Assembly: GCA_015680685.1 (NCBI GenBank) | Contig: MNCI01029297.1 | Location: 535,727-599,726 of the forward strand | Source: Gnetum montanum | Taxonomy: Eukaryota > Streptophyta > Gnetopsida > Gnetales > Gnetaceae | Length of the DNA: 64,000 nt | Direction: 5' to 3' | Part shown: in pieces, positions 12,080-22,455 of the stretch | Layout: each line of letters begins with the position of its first letter | Position numbering within the stretch: the stretch's first letter is position 1 | Notes under the pieces: model-generated | What the model saw: only the letters and a program-made list of their open reading frames with translations | Told to the model about the DNA's origin: nothing | Database searches by the model: none | Position numbers and translations under genes: made by a program

Positions 12080-12160
12080 CACGATATCGTGTACGTGACA
12101 TTGCAGGGGACGACGCGATATCGCATTCGTGATATCACATGGGATGCGATATCGTGGCTC
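12080..12160 (-). repeat. GATATC unit array in the Element 1 LTR
   Basis: Palindromic GATATC cores with GCG/CGT flanks, upstream of the TATA box. This is the most decayed of the five arrays, with about four recognisable units. Confidence 0.65.
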
Positions 12161-12180
12161 ATGCGAATTTCTTCTCATCA

Positions 12181-12185
12181 ACTAG
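12181..12185. repeat. Target-site duplication ACTAG, right copy (Element 1)
   Basis: Matches 5117-5121 exactly and directly abuts the LTR end CATCA. Confidence 0.75.
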
Positions 12186-12850
12186 AATGTGGAAGATCAA
12201 TAGATGTTGAAGGATATATTCAAGGCTTTCCCAAAATTTAGAAATTGTTAAAAGATCAAAATTTTAAAAATCTTCAAGAAGCAAGAAAAGGTGGAGTAGA
12301 TATCCTATTAAACAATTTGGAAGAACTACAATAATAGATTTGGCCACCTTACCAACAAAATTGCCAACAGTCAAGTATGAAGAAGGATCAAGTTCTAAAC
12401 AACAAAAAAAAGAATCCCCAAATTATGATTGTAAAGAATCCATTTTTACTTTTCAAGCTAGAGAGATAGGTTGGAAGAAGCTTATTAGTGGTAGCAAATG
12501 ACTTCTAAAAGGTTCTTAGTCCACAACTTCATCTCAAGACCCAAGCCCTGAAACCAGAGCTAATTAAAGTTATCTACTCAAACATAGCATTGACTACAAC
12601 CAAAATCAAAAGGAAGAGGTTAGACAACTAAACTATTTGATTTATTGGACAGTATATTGCAGCAAGAATATGAATGGTTTAGAAGCAAAAATAGATGAAC
12701 TATTAGATCATATATCTATATATGAAGAAGTAGCTAAATAGAAAAGAAAAAATGAAAAGGATACAAGCTTATATAGATCTAGTTTCTTATAGATATAGAT
12801 CTAGTTAGCTCTTCTCTAATTTGGAAGAGTCTTTCTATCTAGCTCTATCT
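12186..12850 (+). pseudogene. Decayed endogenous pararetrovirus-like ORF, right part
   Basis: When one ACTAG and Element 1 are discounted, the plus-strand frame that reaches 5116 continues here without a shift until a stop at about 12239, after which a similar Lys/Glu/Asn-rich coding texture continues with further stops. A stretch near 12620-12740 is predicted helical with an L-x-x-x-I-D-E-L-L repeat, which could be a short coiled coil. I recognise no enzyme domain. The main argument that it belongs with 3781-5116 is the continuous frame and shared target duplication. Confidence 0.4.
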
Positions 12851-13229
12851 TCTAGATGTTAACAAGGTGATCTTAAAGGTTTCTTTCAAGGATAGATTGC
12901 CAAGTTTATATTCTTAACCAAGGTTGGTAGCATTAGGCTAGTGAATATTCTCATGGACAAAACTAAATTAAAGAGAATTCTAAATCTACAAATATTTTTA
13001 AATTTTTAATTTCACATGGCTTGGTACCCAATGCTAACCTATGGAACTACTTCAATGACAAAGTTAATGGCCAAAGCCAAGCCCAAGATATAAGCTATGT
13101 GTAAGTCAAAGCTAATAATAATGTCTAAGATAGAAATCATAGCTAATAAAGGACTGATACAATACCCTTTGAAAATGTAAGCTAGAAATAAATTAAAATT
13201 AAAAAATAAAAATAAATGTAATTTTATGA
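12851..13229. other. AT-rich sequence, nothing recognised
   Basis: Stop-rich in all frames; a short imperfect repeat of ATAGATCTAGTT near 12770-12810 lies just upstream. It may be the tail of the pararetrovirus-like unit or LTR-derived sequence. Confidence 0.3.
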
Positions 13230-13637
13230 AAAATATGAATTATTCAAACAAGACATATCAAATCAAAGTAATATGCCATGTGTTAATGACTCATCCAATG
13301 CCTAATACCAACTAACTCAGCACTCCAATAAAGGGATTAGTATGCATGTACTAAATTTAAAGAGAAATCCAAAAATGGTAAATATATAAAAATATTAAAA
13401 AGTAAAGATACTTATAACATGGTAAAGCATAATAATAGAATAAAATAAATGGGTGATTAAAAGGTCATGATAAAGAACATAGCTAGGGAGATAGTTCCAA
13501 TCACCAAAAGCATATTCAAACTAAGAAAAGATGTGATTAAGCATACACATAAATTACCAAATAATACATCAAGAGTTTAAATAAAAAACATGCCAAGGGA
13601 TAAGGGATTTCTAAGGTAGGGGCATTACACTAGGTAA
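13230..13637 (-). repeat. LTR-like segment, copy 1
   Basis: On the minus strand it begins TGTAATGCCCC (end near 13630), a common chromovirus LTR start. It shares with 33800-34137 the words CATGTGTTAATGACTCATC and GGATTAGTA plus ordered flanking similarity. I see no internal region or target duplication, so it may be a solo LTR or fragment. Confidence 0.5.
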
Positions 13638-15180
13638 ACCCTCATGCAAGAAAAGATCAACTACTAGGTTAGAGATCCTCTTGCATATCTAGGTCAATTG
13701 TTGCATTACATTATGGCTAGTATTAATGCTAGATTCTTTCTAGATCCTAGCTCCTCATCACCATCCTATAATCAAGTTTGATGCTAATTATATCATGATG
13801 ATCAATCATGAAGTCCTAGCCACCATATTAGTTACCTCTACTACAAATCATATTTAATGTATTTGTTCATTATTCCCAAGTCTTATGACATATCAAATGT
13901 GTTTATATGCATCCAAAATGTTTTTATATCAAATTTTTTTATATGCATCCAAATGTGTTACTTAAATTTGAAGATACAAAATATTGAAAGTATAGATTCA
14001 AAAAGAGAAAAAAAATGATAAAATATAATATAAATAATAGCAAATCAAGATTAGATCACTAATAAAATATAAGGGTTATACTAATAATAAAATCCAAGAG
14101 TAAATGCATAAGTTAACTAAGTCCAAAAAATAAAATTTGCTTGTAGAAATCATCGAAAAGGAAACATTTCCTTTACGTTGAGAGATTAGTGAAGATCTAA
14201 GATTTTCCAAGTCAGAAAAAGTCTAGATCTAAAAACATATTCTAAGATAATGGAAGAAGAAACATTTTCTGTACATTAAGAGATCATCTACGATCTAAGA
14301 TTTTCCAAGTAAGAATAGGTTTAAATCTCAAATCCACTAAGTAATTCATCAGCATGATCATAATAATAAGCACAATAGAGAGAGATGCATAATTAATGTC
14401 AAGAGAGCTAATGTTGCTAAGTATTTACAGGTGTAAAAGATATGATTTGATGAATTTTAAGAATAAATAGTTTATAAATTATTTTCTAAAAATTTGGTAA
14501 ATATATTTACAAAAGTGATATAATGGCCCATGAATAGGTTAAGTCATAAAGATAATACAAGAATAAGTCCACATACCCAAGAATTGGTTCCATGAGAAAA
14601 TAAAAGAATAACTAAAATAAACCACAAATATCTATTTAATATGTCTCATAACCATATTATGATATTATTTTAAAATTACATAACATAAAAATATTAATCC
14701 AATAAATATTAATTAAATACCATAATTGATCACCCTCAATTATTTAACCTATTCTTCATAAGAGGTACAAAGCATTTGTAAATACCAAGAAATAGTAAAC
14801 TTGGAAAGAAATATGAAATAATATTATCTCCAAATATGTAATATAGGCATGGTTCAAAGTCCAAACCTTATGAAGCATACTATTAAGACCTAATAAAACA
14901 TTGAAGCTTACCAATTATTTGAAAAATTATACACAAGATTATAATCAATATAACATGATATGAAAATGCTAATGCATGTAAACAAGAATTCAATGGTTCA
15001 AACCTTAGGATGCACAACCATAAGCATAAGAATAAGAGAGATGTTATTATGTACTAGCATTAATGACTAGCAACATACAATAAATTATTAACAAGATATC
15101 TTAAATATAATCTTATTCTTAAGAACTTAGCATAAGAAAATGAATACAACTTATGATCCAAGGTTTAAAACACTATGGTG
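13638..15180. other. AT-rich intervening sequence
   Basis: No coding region of note. It contains a diverged tandem duplication (14160-14315). It may include the lost 5' end and 5' LTR of Element 3, since the gag fragment of that element begins abruptly at about 15185. Confidence 0.35.
14160..14315. repeat. Diverged ~98-bp tandem duplication
   Basis: A block starting GAAACATTTCCTTTACG (14162) and ending CCAAGTCAGAA recurs at about 14260 as GAAACATTTTCTGTACA ... CCAAGTAAGAA, with the shared core GATCTAAGATTTTCCAAGT. Confidence 0.65.
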
Positions 15181-15184
15181 ATAT

Positions 15185-15640
15185 AGTACCCCATATACAT
15201 TCCAATGAGAGAGATAAAGTGAAACATTTTATCCATGATTTTCAAGCATTTATTGAGGATCACTTGCTTCATCTTAATCTTTAGACATATGAGGATGCAT
15301 ACATTTGTATAATAAAATTTCAGTATATTTAGTTAGAAAAGGTAGCATATTGTGATAGTTCTTAGAAAAATTGTAAAATTGTTTCTATGAAGTCTAGTGA
15401 ATTCAAGTTCACCTAACCCCAAAAATCTAGTGAATAGTAGTAGTTTTTATTATCTTTAGGTAGTGGGATCACTCATGGATTCATTACTTACTATGATTGC
15501 AAGAAGGTTAAGCACATTTGCAAGAATTATAGCAACCACCATAACTATGATTAGTCAGGTCACAAGAGTTACAATTATCTAAAATATCTAGATGATGAAG
15601 GTTCTTAGTAGGATGGAAAACTTATACATGATTAGCATAC
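15185..15640 (+). pseudogene. gag C-terminal part of Element 3
   Basis: Stop-interrupted frame with a gag-like ...VKHFIHDFQAFIEDHL segment and, at about 15490-15540, a decayed zinc knuckle (YDCKKVKHICKNY) where C-x2-C-x4-H-x4-C is expected; the second cysteine is displaced. It precedes protease, as in chromovirus Gag-Pol. Confidence 0.6.
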
Positions 15641-15649
15641 CACTAGGAT

Positions 15650-16010
15650 GTGTGCGCATGTATATGCTTTGATTGGTGAGCTAGTTAATGCTCAACTAAA
15701 TACTATTATAGACTCTCTTTGATGATTAGATTTTATAGTTCTAATTCTCTTTGATCTTGGTACTAGTAATTTTTTTATTTATCTATAGATAGTTAGATGT
15801 TTGTATTTGGAAAATTAGTCTCTTTTCCAATGAATTATCATTAGCACCATTGTTAGTAGTGTTCTCACTATTCATCAAGTCTAAAAATTTGTATCCTTAG
15901 TAATTCAAGGTCTCTCTTAGCTTAGTGATCTTCATGTCATGAGTCTAAGAGATGATGATGTCATATTGGACATGGATTATTTATCTTACTATAAGGAAAA
16001 TCTATATTTT
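15650..16010 (+). pseudogene. Protease region of Element 3
   Basis: The active-site region reads LFDLGTSNFFI, where functional copies have L-F-D-S-G-A-x-H-x-F-I, so the D-S-G triad is altered to D-L-G. A downstream DDDVILDMDYLSYY matches the conserved D-V-I-L-G-M-D-W-L block. Several stops interrupt it. Confidence 0.65.
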
Positions 16011-16058
16011 TAATGTAAGATGCTTTCTTTGGTAATAGTTATTGATATCTAAGTAACC

Positions 16059-16960
16059 ATGCATATACAAATGTACAAGGTTAAGTTGGATTTTGTCTCT
16101 TTAAGCTCTATTCACTACTTATTGTTGAAGGATCATTCTTGTTTCACAGTTTTAGTTAGAAAATATTTTTCTTTATTAGGAATCAATCATATTCTTGTTG
16201 ATCATAATTTTACCAATGTGTTCCATTCAAAGTTTCATAGTTTTTCTTTAAGACCTGATGTTGAGTTTGATATTGCTCTCAAACCTGATGTTAAATCTAT
16301 TTTTAAGGTTTCATACAAGATTTTATCTATTGAGTTAGCTAAACTAAAAAATCAATTTTATAAGATATTGTACAAGGATATGATTCATCAATGTGTATCT
16401 CCTTGGAATGCTCCTATTTTTTATGTTAATAATAATGATGATAGCATGAGCTTATGCATTAATTATTAATAGCTAAATCAATTAACTATCAAGAATAAGT
16501 ATTATTTACCTCACATTAGTGATTTTTGTGATCAATTGAGATAATCTTGTATGTTCTTATAGATAAATCTAAAGTTAAAGTACCATCAAGTTTACATTAG
16601 AGAGGAAAATATTTTGAAGAAAACCTTTAGAATATGCCATGGATATTATTATTTCCTACATTTTTCTTTTGAACTCACTAATGCTCTTGTGATGTTCATA
16701 CATCTCATGAATAGTGTGATGAGATCGTACCTACACAATTTTATCATTGTGTTCATCAATGACATCTTACTATATTTATCATTGGAGAATCCACATGAGC
16801 AACATTTAGGAATAGTTTTAGAGATACTTATAGAGCATTAGTTATTTGCTAAACCTCTAAAGTATTCATTTTAGTATCATGAGATTCAATTCTTAGCACA
16901 TGTTTTTTTAGTGGTTGGTGAAGCTTTCAACTTCACTAAAATGTCAACTGTTGAAAATTG
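16059..16960 (+). pseudogene. Reverse transcriptase of Element 3
   Basis: The open piece 16059-16469 covers the N-terminal finger region and ends with SPWNAPIFYVNNNDDSMSLCI, a clear match to the gypsy S-P-W-x-A-P-V...R-L-C-I-D-Y block. A second open piece (16614-16841) includes FINDILLYLSLENPHEQHL, where the catalytic box should be Y/F-x-D-D-I; here F-I-N-D-I has lost the first aspartate of the pair. RNase H follows to about 17560 with many stops. Confidence 0.75.
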
Positions 16961-16999
16961 GTCTATTTCTAAAGGTGTTAGGGAGATTTTTAGTTTCCT

Positions 17000-17560
17000 T
17001 AGATTGATAGGTTGTTACAAGGATTAAAAAATTCTTTTATATTTTGTCACCTATCATAATATTTTATAACATTATGTTCGGTTCTTATGAGATTTACATT
17101 GTTATGCTACTTTTAACAAACTTAAGAGTAGAATAATTTTTACTTCTCTTTTGTTTTTGCCTACTCTAGATAAAACATTTAATATTTATACAAATGCATT
17201 AGGTAAAAATTATGGGTATGTTATTATGTAAGAGGATAAAGTAACAGCACATGTCTTAAGGTAGCTAAAACCTCATGAGATGCATGGTCCCTCTCATGTT
17301 CTTGAGTTAGGAGCAATGGTATTTTTCTTAAAGGTTTAGTGTTATGTTTTATTTAGGGAGACATTAATAATTGAAACTGATCATAAAGGATTATAGTTCT
17401 TGATAAATCATTCATAATTAGACCTAAGTTAGAGGAGATGAATTAAATTATTAACCAAATTCAACTTTACCATCTAGTATTGGATAAACAAAAGTAATAC
17501 TATTGTGGATGCCTTGAGCTATACATTTAGTAAGCATCATAACTTGGTAATTAAGTAAGA
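17000..17560 (+). pseudogene. RNase H region of Element 3
   Basis: Fragments match gypsy RNase H in order: a FNIYTNALGKNYGYVIM-type first block (about 17180-17225), a L-E-L-G-A-M-V-F-F block near 17300, and an IETDHKGLQF-type block near 17380. All are broken by stops. Confidence 0.6.
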
Positions 17561-17849
17561 CATGTTAGATAAGATAGAGTAGCTATAGCAAGATGCTTGA
17601 TGTGAGTAGCTAGATAGTCTAGTAATTCATTGATTGTGGTAGATATACTTTGGTTGGTTTATGATAAGGATTAGCTATATATGCTTAATTGATTATGGTA
17701 GTATTTTTTTAAAGAAACCTCATCTTAGTAGGCTTCAAATACATCTTGATAATGATAAGATATATTAGATACTAAATAGTATTTACTAGTGGCTAGGCAT
17801 AAAGAATTAGGTAAGATAATTGATGGCAAATTGCTTAATTTTCTAGAAA

Positions 17850-18117
17850 GTTAAGCTTGATCATTAGCAAAAATATGGCTATGTATACTGTTATACTATT
17901 GTAGAGTGAAAGCTGGATATGATCAATATGGGTTTCATTATAGGTTTACCTCATCCTAGTATTGGAAACAATATCATTCTTATTATTGTTGACTTGTTAA
18001 ATTAAGTTATCTCTTTTCCTTGCTATGAAGGCTATAGCCAACATAGAGGATGTTGCATAATTATGTCTATGAGATTATTGATTGCATGGTATTTCTATTA
18101 AAATTATCTTTGATCAT
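17850..18117 (+). pseudogene. Integrase of Element 3, N-terminal piece
   Basis: Reads VEWKLDMINMGFIIGLPHP, where functional integrases have M-D-F: the first catalytic aspartate is glycine (codon 17931-17933). The piece ends in I-K-I-I-F-D immediately before the ATCAT duplication, at the I-x-S-D-R-D-x-x-F position of the second catalytic aspartate. Confidence 0.75.
18113..18117. repeat. Target-site duplication ATCAT, left copy (Element 2)
   Basis: Directly precedes LTR start TGATGGG at 18118; identical to 25138-25142. Confidence 0.9.
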
Positions 18118-18126
18118 TGATGGGAC

Positions 18127-18200
18127 ATGATATCGCGGCGGATCCGATATCGCGTACGTGATATCGCGGTGGATGCGATATCGCATACGCGATATCACAG
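18127..18200 (+). repeat. GATATC unit array in the Element 2 5' LTR
   Basis: Five intact GATATC cores, flanked alternately by GCGTACGT-, GCGG- and GCATACGC-type linkers. The 3' LTR retains only two intact cores plus one AATATC. Confidence 0.85.
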
Positions 18201-18213
18201 CGCACCACCAAAT

Positions 18214-18224
18214 CTATAAATAAG
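18214..18224 (+). promoter_or_regulatory. TATA box of Element 2
   Basis: CTATAAATAAG, about 15 bases downstream of the GATATC array; conserved in all family LTRs. Confidence 0.75.
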
Positions 18225-18941
18225 ATGTTGCTCTCCCTTGTTTCTCAATCTAGGCCTAGACTATAGTGAAACTCTGGTAGTTTTACTTCTCTAGAGATAG
18301 AATAATTTCCATGTGTCCGTAGTAGGAGTCCCAAAGTGAACGAATCTTTATTGGAGCAAATATTGTACCTAAGCACAAGTGTGTGTGCGGAAATAAAGAT
18401 GAACCTTTTGGATAAACCTTGCAGTGCATGGACTAAGCTAAATAGGACTTTAATTACTGTTATTTACTATTAATTTTTTAAATGCTTTATTAGTAATTAA
18501 ATCTCTCTCAACCCCATAGTTAAGTGCATTCAATACGACCACTTCGAGCACATGCATTACGCTTGGTAATCCCAACAACGAATAGCGTTTGGTAATCCCA
18601 GAAGGTTGCATTGGTTCAAGGTGTGAACGGTAAGTGGGAACGGATGCTAATGCTAGGTTAATTAAGGCTTAGTTAGTTAGTTAAAGTTAGTCAATTAGTG
18701 TCTTCACCCTTTACTTCATTAGTATAGACGATAAAACACAAAAGACATAAAAATCACATACCTCAAACTTACTTAACCATACAACCATGATAAATACAAG
18801 TAAGTCTGGGAAGACAATGAATGATTGGACTTAAGTGTTCCATAAGGCATGTAGGCACTTAGTCTGTGGAGTTCAACCAGATCATGCGTGTAACACTCGT
18901 ATTCGTATGGTTGAGTGTAGGGGTGCCTCGCCACTCATCAT

Positions 18942-18959
18942 TGGCGCCGTTGCCGGGGA
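18942..18959 (+). promoter_or_regulatory. Primer-binding site for tRNA-Asp
   Basis: TGGCGCCGTTGCCGGGGA is complementary to the 3' end of plant tRNA-Asp, the primer known for Athila/Tat elements. It lies one base after the 5' LTR. Element 4 has lost this site and in Element 1 it falls in the assembly gap. Confidence 0.9.
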
Positions 18960-19085
18960 CTAAGTTGTTTGTGCACTAAGTGGAACATAGGAAATCATCC
19001 ATATCATTGGGAAGCTTAAACAAACCCTTAGGGTTAATCAGAAGAAAATTTAAACAACGATTAATAGCACACCGACAAGATAACA

Positions 19086-21530
19086 ATGCCTTCTTCTTCT
19101 CATAAAAGCAATTCACCACCTAGGGATCACACAAGAGACCGTCAGTAGTCTAACACATGTAACCAACAACCACCAGTTCCTCAATAGTATTGGGTAGTGT
19201 ATACTCATCACAATGAGTATATACCTAATTTTACTTTTATCCTCCTTCAGGATGAACAACTACGTTGGAGAGACTTGCAAGGTAACATAGTGTTACCCCC
19301 AGATCATGCAGTCCCAAACATGCTCCTTCGTACTCTTACACAGATAGACATGATGTAGCTATATGTTGAATACATTGTATGTGATTATGACACAAGGGAT
19401 TACCATCCCACAGAAGTGCAACATTTAAGGGACTCAAGGTAGGAGAGCTACCATACATTGTTGAAAGGAAAAGGGCCCCATAATGCTTCGCCCGTCATAA
19501 GATAAATTAAAGGTGGTGAACCTATCTCAATAGGTTCTCCACAAAATGATATTCCCCCTCCTAACTCTAGTGATGAGGTAAGGTGTCAGAACCTACACTC
19601 TACGATTCAAAACCATGGTTCTGATTCTCATAAACACCAAGTGTTCGATGAGGGAACACAAACACATGACAAAGGCAGGAAATCTGATTGTCATCACCAT
19701 TGGGGCCATAGCCACTAAAGAGAAGGTAAGAAACATTGTCATGGTGATGGTTCCCCTTCTTCTTCCCCTTCATCACATCATTCACTCTCTCCTTCCACAT
19801 CAGAATGCAGTCACAAAGAGCACAATGGTGAGGATAAGGGTAAGCAAAATGAGAAACCTCAACGAGAGAGTCGAGAGCGAGGACAAGGACATTCTACAGA
19901 GTCAAGGCATGAAAGAAGGGAAAGTAGGAAACCACGTAGGCATCATAGACATCATGAGAGAGATGATCATGACGAACCCCTACTTGCCACCCGAAGTATG
20001 TTAGACATTATGGAGGTAGTTAGAATACCTACAAGGCATCAAAAAGATAGTCGGATCAAGAGACTAGACATGAATAATATCCCACGATTTGAGGGGGGAT
20101 ACAACACTGATCCGCAGAACCACTTACAGGCATTCCACAATGCCTATGCCTTGCAGAATATTGAGAATGAGTGGCAGAAGTTAAAGTTGTTTCTAGGACA
20201 CTCATAAAAGAAGCAGAGAGTTGGTACCAGTCCTTAGAACTGGAAACCATTAGGAGGTGGAGTACAATGCTAGAATTGTTTAATGATAAATACCAAACGT
20301 ACTCCAGAGTGTCCAACTTGCATAATCAGATCCAAGGATGGAAGCAGGGTAATCATGAACCCTTGGATGCTACCATGGGCCGATATTATGCATTGCTACA
20401 TGCTGCCCATGCCATGGTTACACACAACGGGATCAACTCCGCCACCTCATAGATGGGCTAAGACACGAAACTAGGAGAACCCTTGGGACATATGCCTAAG
20501 GGAGATTATCTGAACTTAGATCCCATGAAGTTCATAGATTGTTGGATCAAGTAGCTAAAGAAGAAGGGGAGCTACGAAAAAGAGAAAGCATAGAAGAGTA
20601 TAACCACAATCCTTCCCTCTAAAAGAAGGGAGTAAGATTCTACAATGAAGAGGATGAGTCACCACTCAAAGAGTTGGTGAATAGAAAAACCTTGCTGCTT
20701 CAAAAGCTAACGATGGAAGTGTTAGCTAAGGTAGATGAAATATGGAGCTCCTTAGATAGTAAAATTGAAACTGTCCTGAAAATCGTAGAGGAGTCTAAGG
20801 AGGAACGAAGTAATCACCATGATAAGAAAAAGCGGAGAGATTCAGGCCATGCATGTGGCAAGGGTAAGGGAAAAATGACTATCGTCAATGAGGTTGTGGA
20901 TTCTAACACAGAAAATGATGGTGGATGTGAGATTTGCCAATATGAACATCCTAAGGGATGTTGCCCAATAATCTCACATTTGCAAGAGTCTAGGGTGTAT
21001 GCACTCAACCTAAGACTTAACCAACGGCAAGCACCTCGAAGGTTACCTTATCCCCAAGGTAACCCAAGGCAATTCCACCAACCGTTAACATATTATCCAA
21101 GTGGAACTCCACCAAAACATATCGGGAAACACTAGCAGTGGCAAGACCCACAGTCATGGGGGATGCCACCACCTAGGCAACAATACCCTTACCGGCAACT
21201 AAATCCATATGGCTACTCTCTGTAGTAGTTGGTCTCTCCACATGACTCTGTTGGTCGTGTGTCACCACCACATCACTACCAAGCTTAGGAGTATTATAGG
21301 ACTCCCTCTCCTACGAAAGACACACCACATGCATACCATCCTCTAAATCCATCCTTCACTCTTACGTCGATAGTTCCAATACCACCCACTCCAACAATGA
21401 AAGGGGAACTCCCCACTCAACCGCAGCAACGTAATGCTACGAGAGCTGTAAACATTCAACCCACTACTGGTTCTAACAACCATACAAAGAGAAGACATTT
21501 CTTCAGAGCCAAAAGCCCAAACAAGCTCTC
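19086..21530 (+). pseudogene. gag of Element 2
   Basis: Begins at ATG 19086 (MPSSSHKSNSPPRD), stops at once near 19148, then continues through several frames: a His/Ser/Lys-rich block (19615-20004), the capsid-like retrotransposon gag domain (20030-20450) with WYQSLELETIRRW and an LFNDKYQ...Q-x-W-K-Q-G-N-H-E-P-L core, and a C-terminal region (20674-21135) with the knuckle-like CEICQYEHPKGCC. A proline/glutamine-rich stretch leads to the protease. Functions as the particle protein in active copies; here broken by stops (for example CAG to TAG near 19147). Confidence 0.8.
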
Positions 21531-21597
21531 ACAACCATAAGCGGTTGAGTCCGTACATGCTCCTCCAACAAATAAGGCTTTAGGGCTCCCTTCAAAC

Positions 21598-22140
21598 CAA
21601 CAACAGAGCCCAATGCACATAGTTATGTTAACACATACCGTTACCGACTGGATCAAGGTGGGCCACCTTCCCAAGAAATTCTCTAATCCTGGAATCCCCC
21701 TAATTTATCTCCAACTCGTTGGGAATGAACCTCATAAGGCTCTTCTTGACTCAAGTTCCGTAGTCAATTTAATCTCACGAGAAATGTATAAAGCCTAGAA
21801 CTTCCCTCAACTCAAGAAGAGAAATATTCAACTAGATCTGGCTGACCATTCCATCACTATTCCCTTGGGATTGGTGGAGGACATCGTTACCACTGTGTGT
21901 GGTTGGTCATACCCAGCTAATTTCCTAGTGATAGAAGTCAACAGTACCAAAGGGGACTTCCCAATTATAATGGGAAGGGCATGGTTGAGTACAATAGATG
22001 CATGCCTAGGGATTCATGATCTTTCCTTAGAAATATCTAAGGAAAACATTTATAGAAAGATCGAGAAGAAGAAAGTTCCATGCATCACATACAGTGACTC
22101 AAAGGGTGATGACATGGAGGAATTTTCAGCATCTCCTACA
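21598..22140 (+). pseudogene. Aspartic protease of Element 2
   Basis: Two frames in phase separated by a stop at about 21796. The first holds KALLDSSSVVNLIS, where the catalytic D-S-G triad is changed to D-S-S; the second holds PIIMGRAWLSTIDACLGI. Clearly orthologous to 9239-8595 of Element 1. Probably inactive even without the stop. Confidence 0.8.
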
Positions 22141-22455
22141 TGCAACTGGTGTGCCCAAGAAACTCATATACAAAGGTGCCTGTATGTAGCAACCACACAA
22201 CAAGAGAACACCCAGTGGTTGACAGTTGATCAAGAGAGCAGCCCACCAACATGCATGGAACGAACCGGGAGAACAACTCGTGCCCACAACGAAGGCATAG
22301 ATGCATTGGAGTATGAGCGTCATCGACTTTCATCCCTTAACCTAAAAACATCAATTGGAAGAACTTGGAAACTTCTAAGAAATTTAAATAGTCGTTCATT
22401 ATTTTGGATCTCTCCCTTTCCATTCAGTCATGGGGGAGACAGCCACCTATGCTAA
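22141..22455 (+). pseudogene. Protease-RT linker fused to 3' region (deletion junction)
   Basis: The open frame continues after protease to 22455. To about 22385 it aligns with the Element 1 linker (8495-8340); from about 22395 it aligns with Element 1 non-coding sequence at about 5470-5400. The deletion removes RT, RNase H and integrase in one step. Confidence 0.8.

Larger units (their letters stand above)
5122..12180 (-). mobile_element. Element 1: Athila-like Ty3/gypsy retrotransposon with deleted 3' LTR
   Basis: Reading on the minus strand: 5' LTR (12180 to about 11188), an assembly gap, gag, protease, RT, RNase H, integrase, a T-rich 3' non-coding stretch, then an abrupt end at 5122. 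RT features such as DGYSGYNQI and FMDDF place it near the Athila/Tat branch. The ends are TGATG/CATCA and the flanks carry ACTAG, so the outer boundaries are original. Compared with Element 2, everything from about 5151 leftwards (rest of the 3' region, polypurine tract and nearly all of the 3' LTR) is missing, leaving a remnant of 30 bases or fewer. Many stops and frameshifts make all ORFs non-functional. It is inserted in the pararetrovirus-like sequence in opposite orientation. Confidence 0.85.
11188..12180 (-). repeat. 5' LTR of Element 1
   Basis: Shares with the Element 2 and Element 4 LTRs the U5-side word GTCGAACTC-TGCAGACTA, the TACCACTGGGATTACCAAG block, a TATA box and the GATATC array. 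Its outer end is ...CTCATCA at 12180. An internal partial duplication repeats a GATTCCTTGACTA-TCCGTACACAT word at about 11600 and 11738. The inner end lies in the gap. Confidence 0.8.
18118..18940 (+). repeat. 5' LTR of Element 2
   Basis: Starts TGATGGG and ends CACTCATCA, giving a 5-bp terminal inverted repeat TGATG/CATCA. GATATC array at 18127-18200, TATA box at 18214, and the family U5 with TACGAC and GGTAATCCCA words. The PBS follows after one base. Confidence 0.92.

Noticed and set aside
18127-18200. GATATC array as a CRISPR-like array
   Set aside because: Units are 14 bases without unique spacers, lie in LTRs and the genome is a plant.
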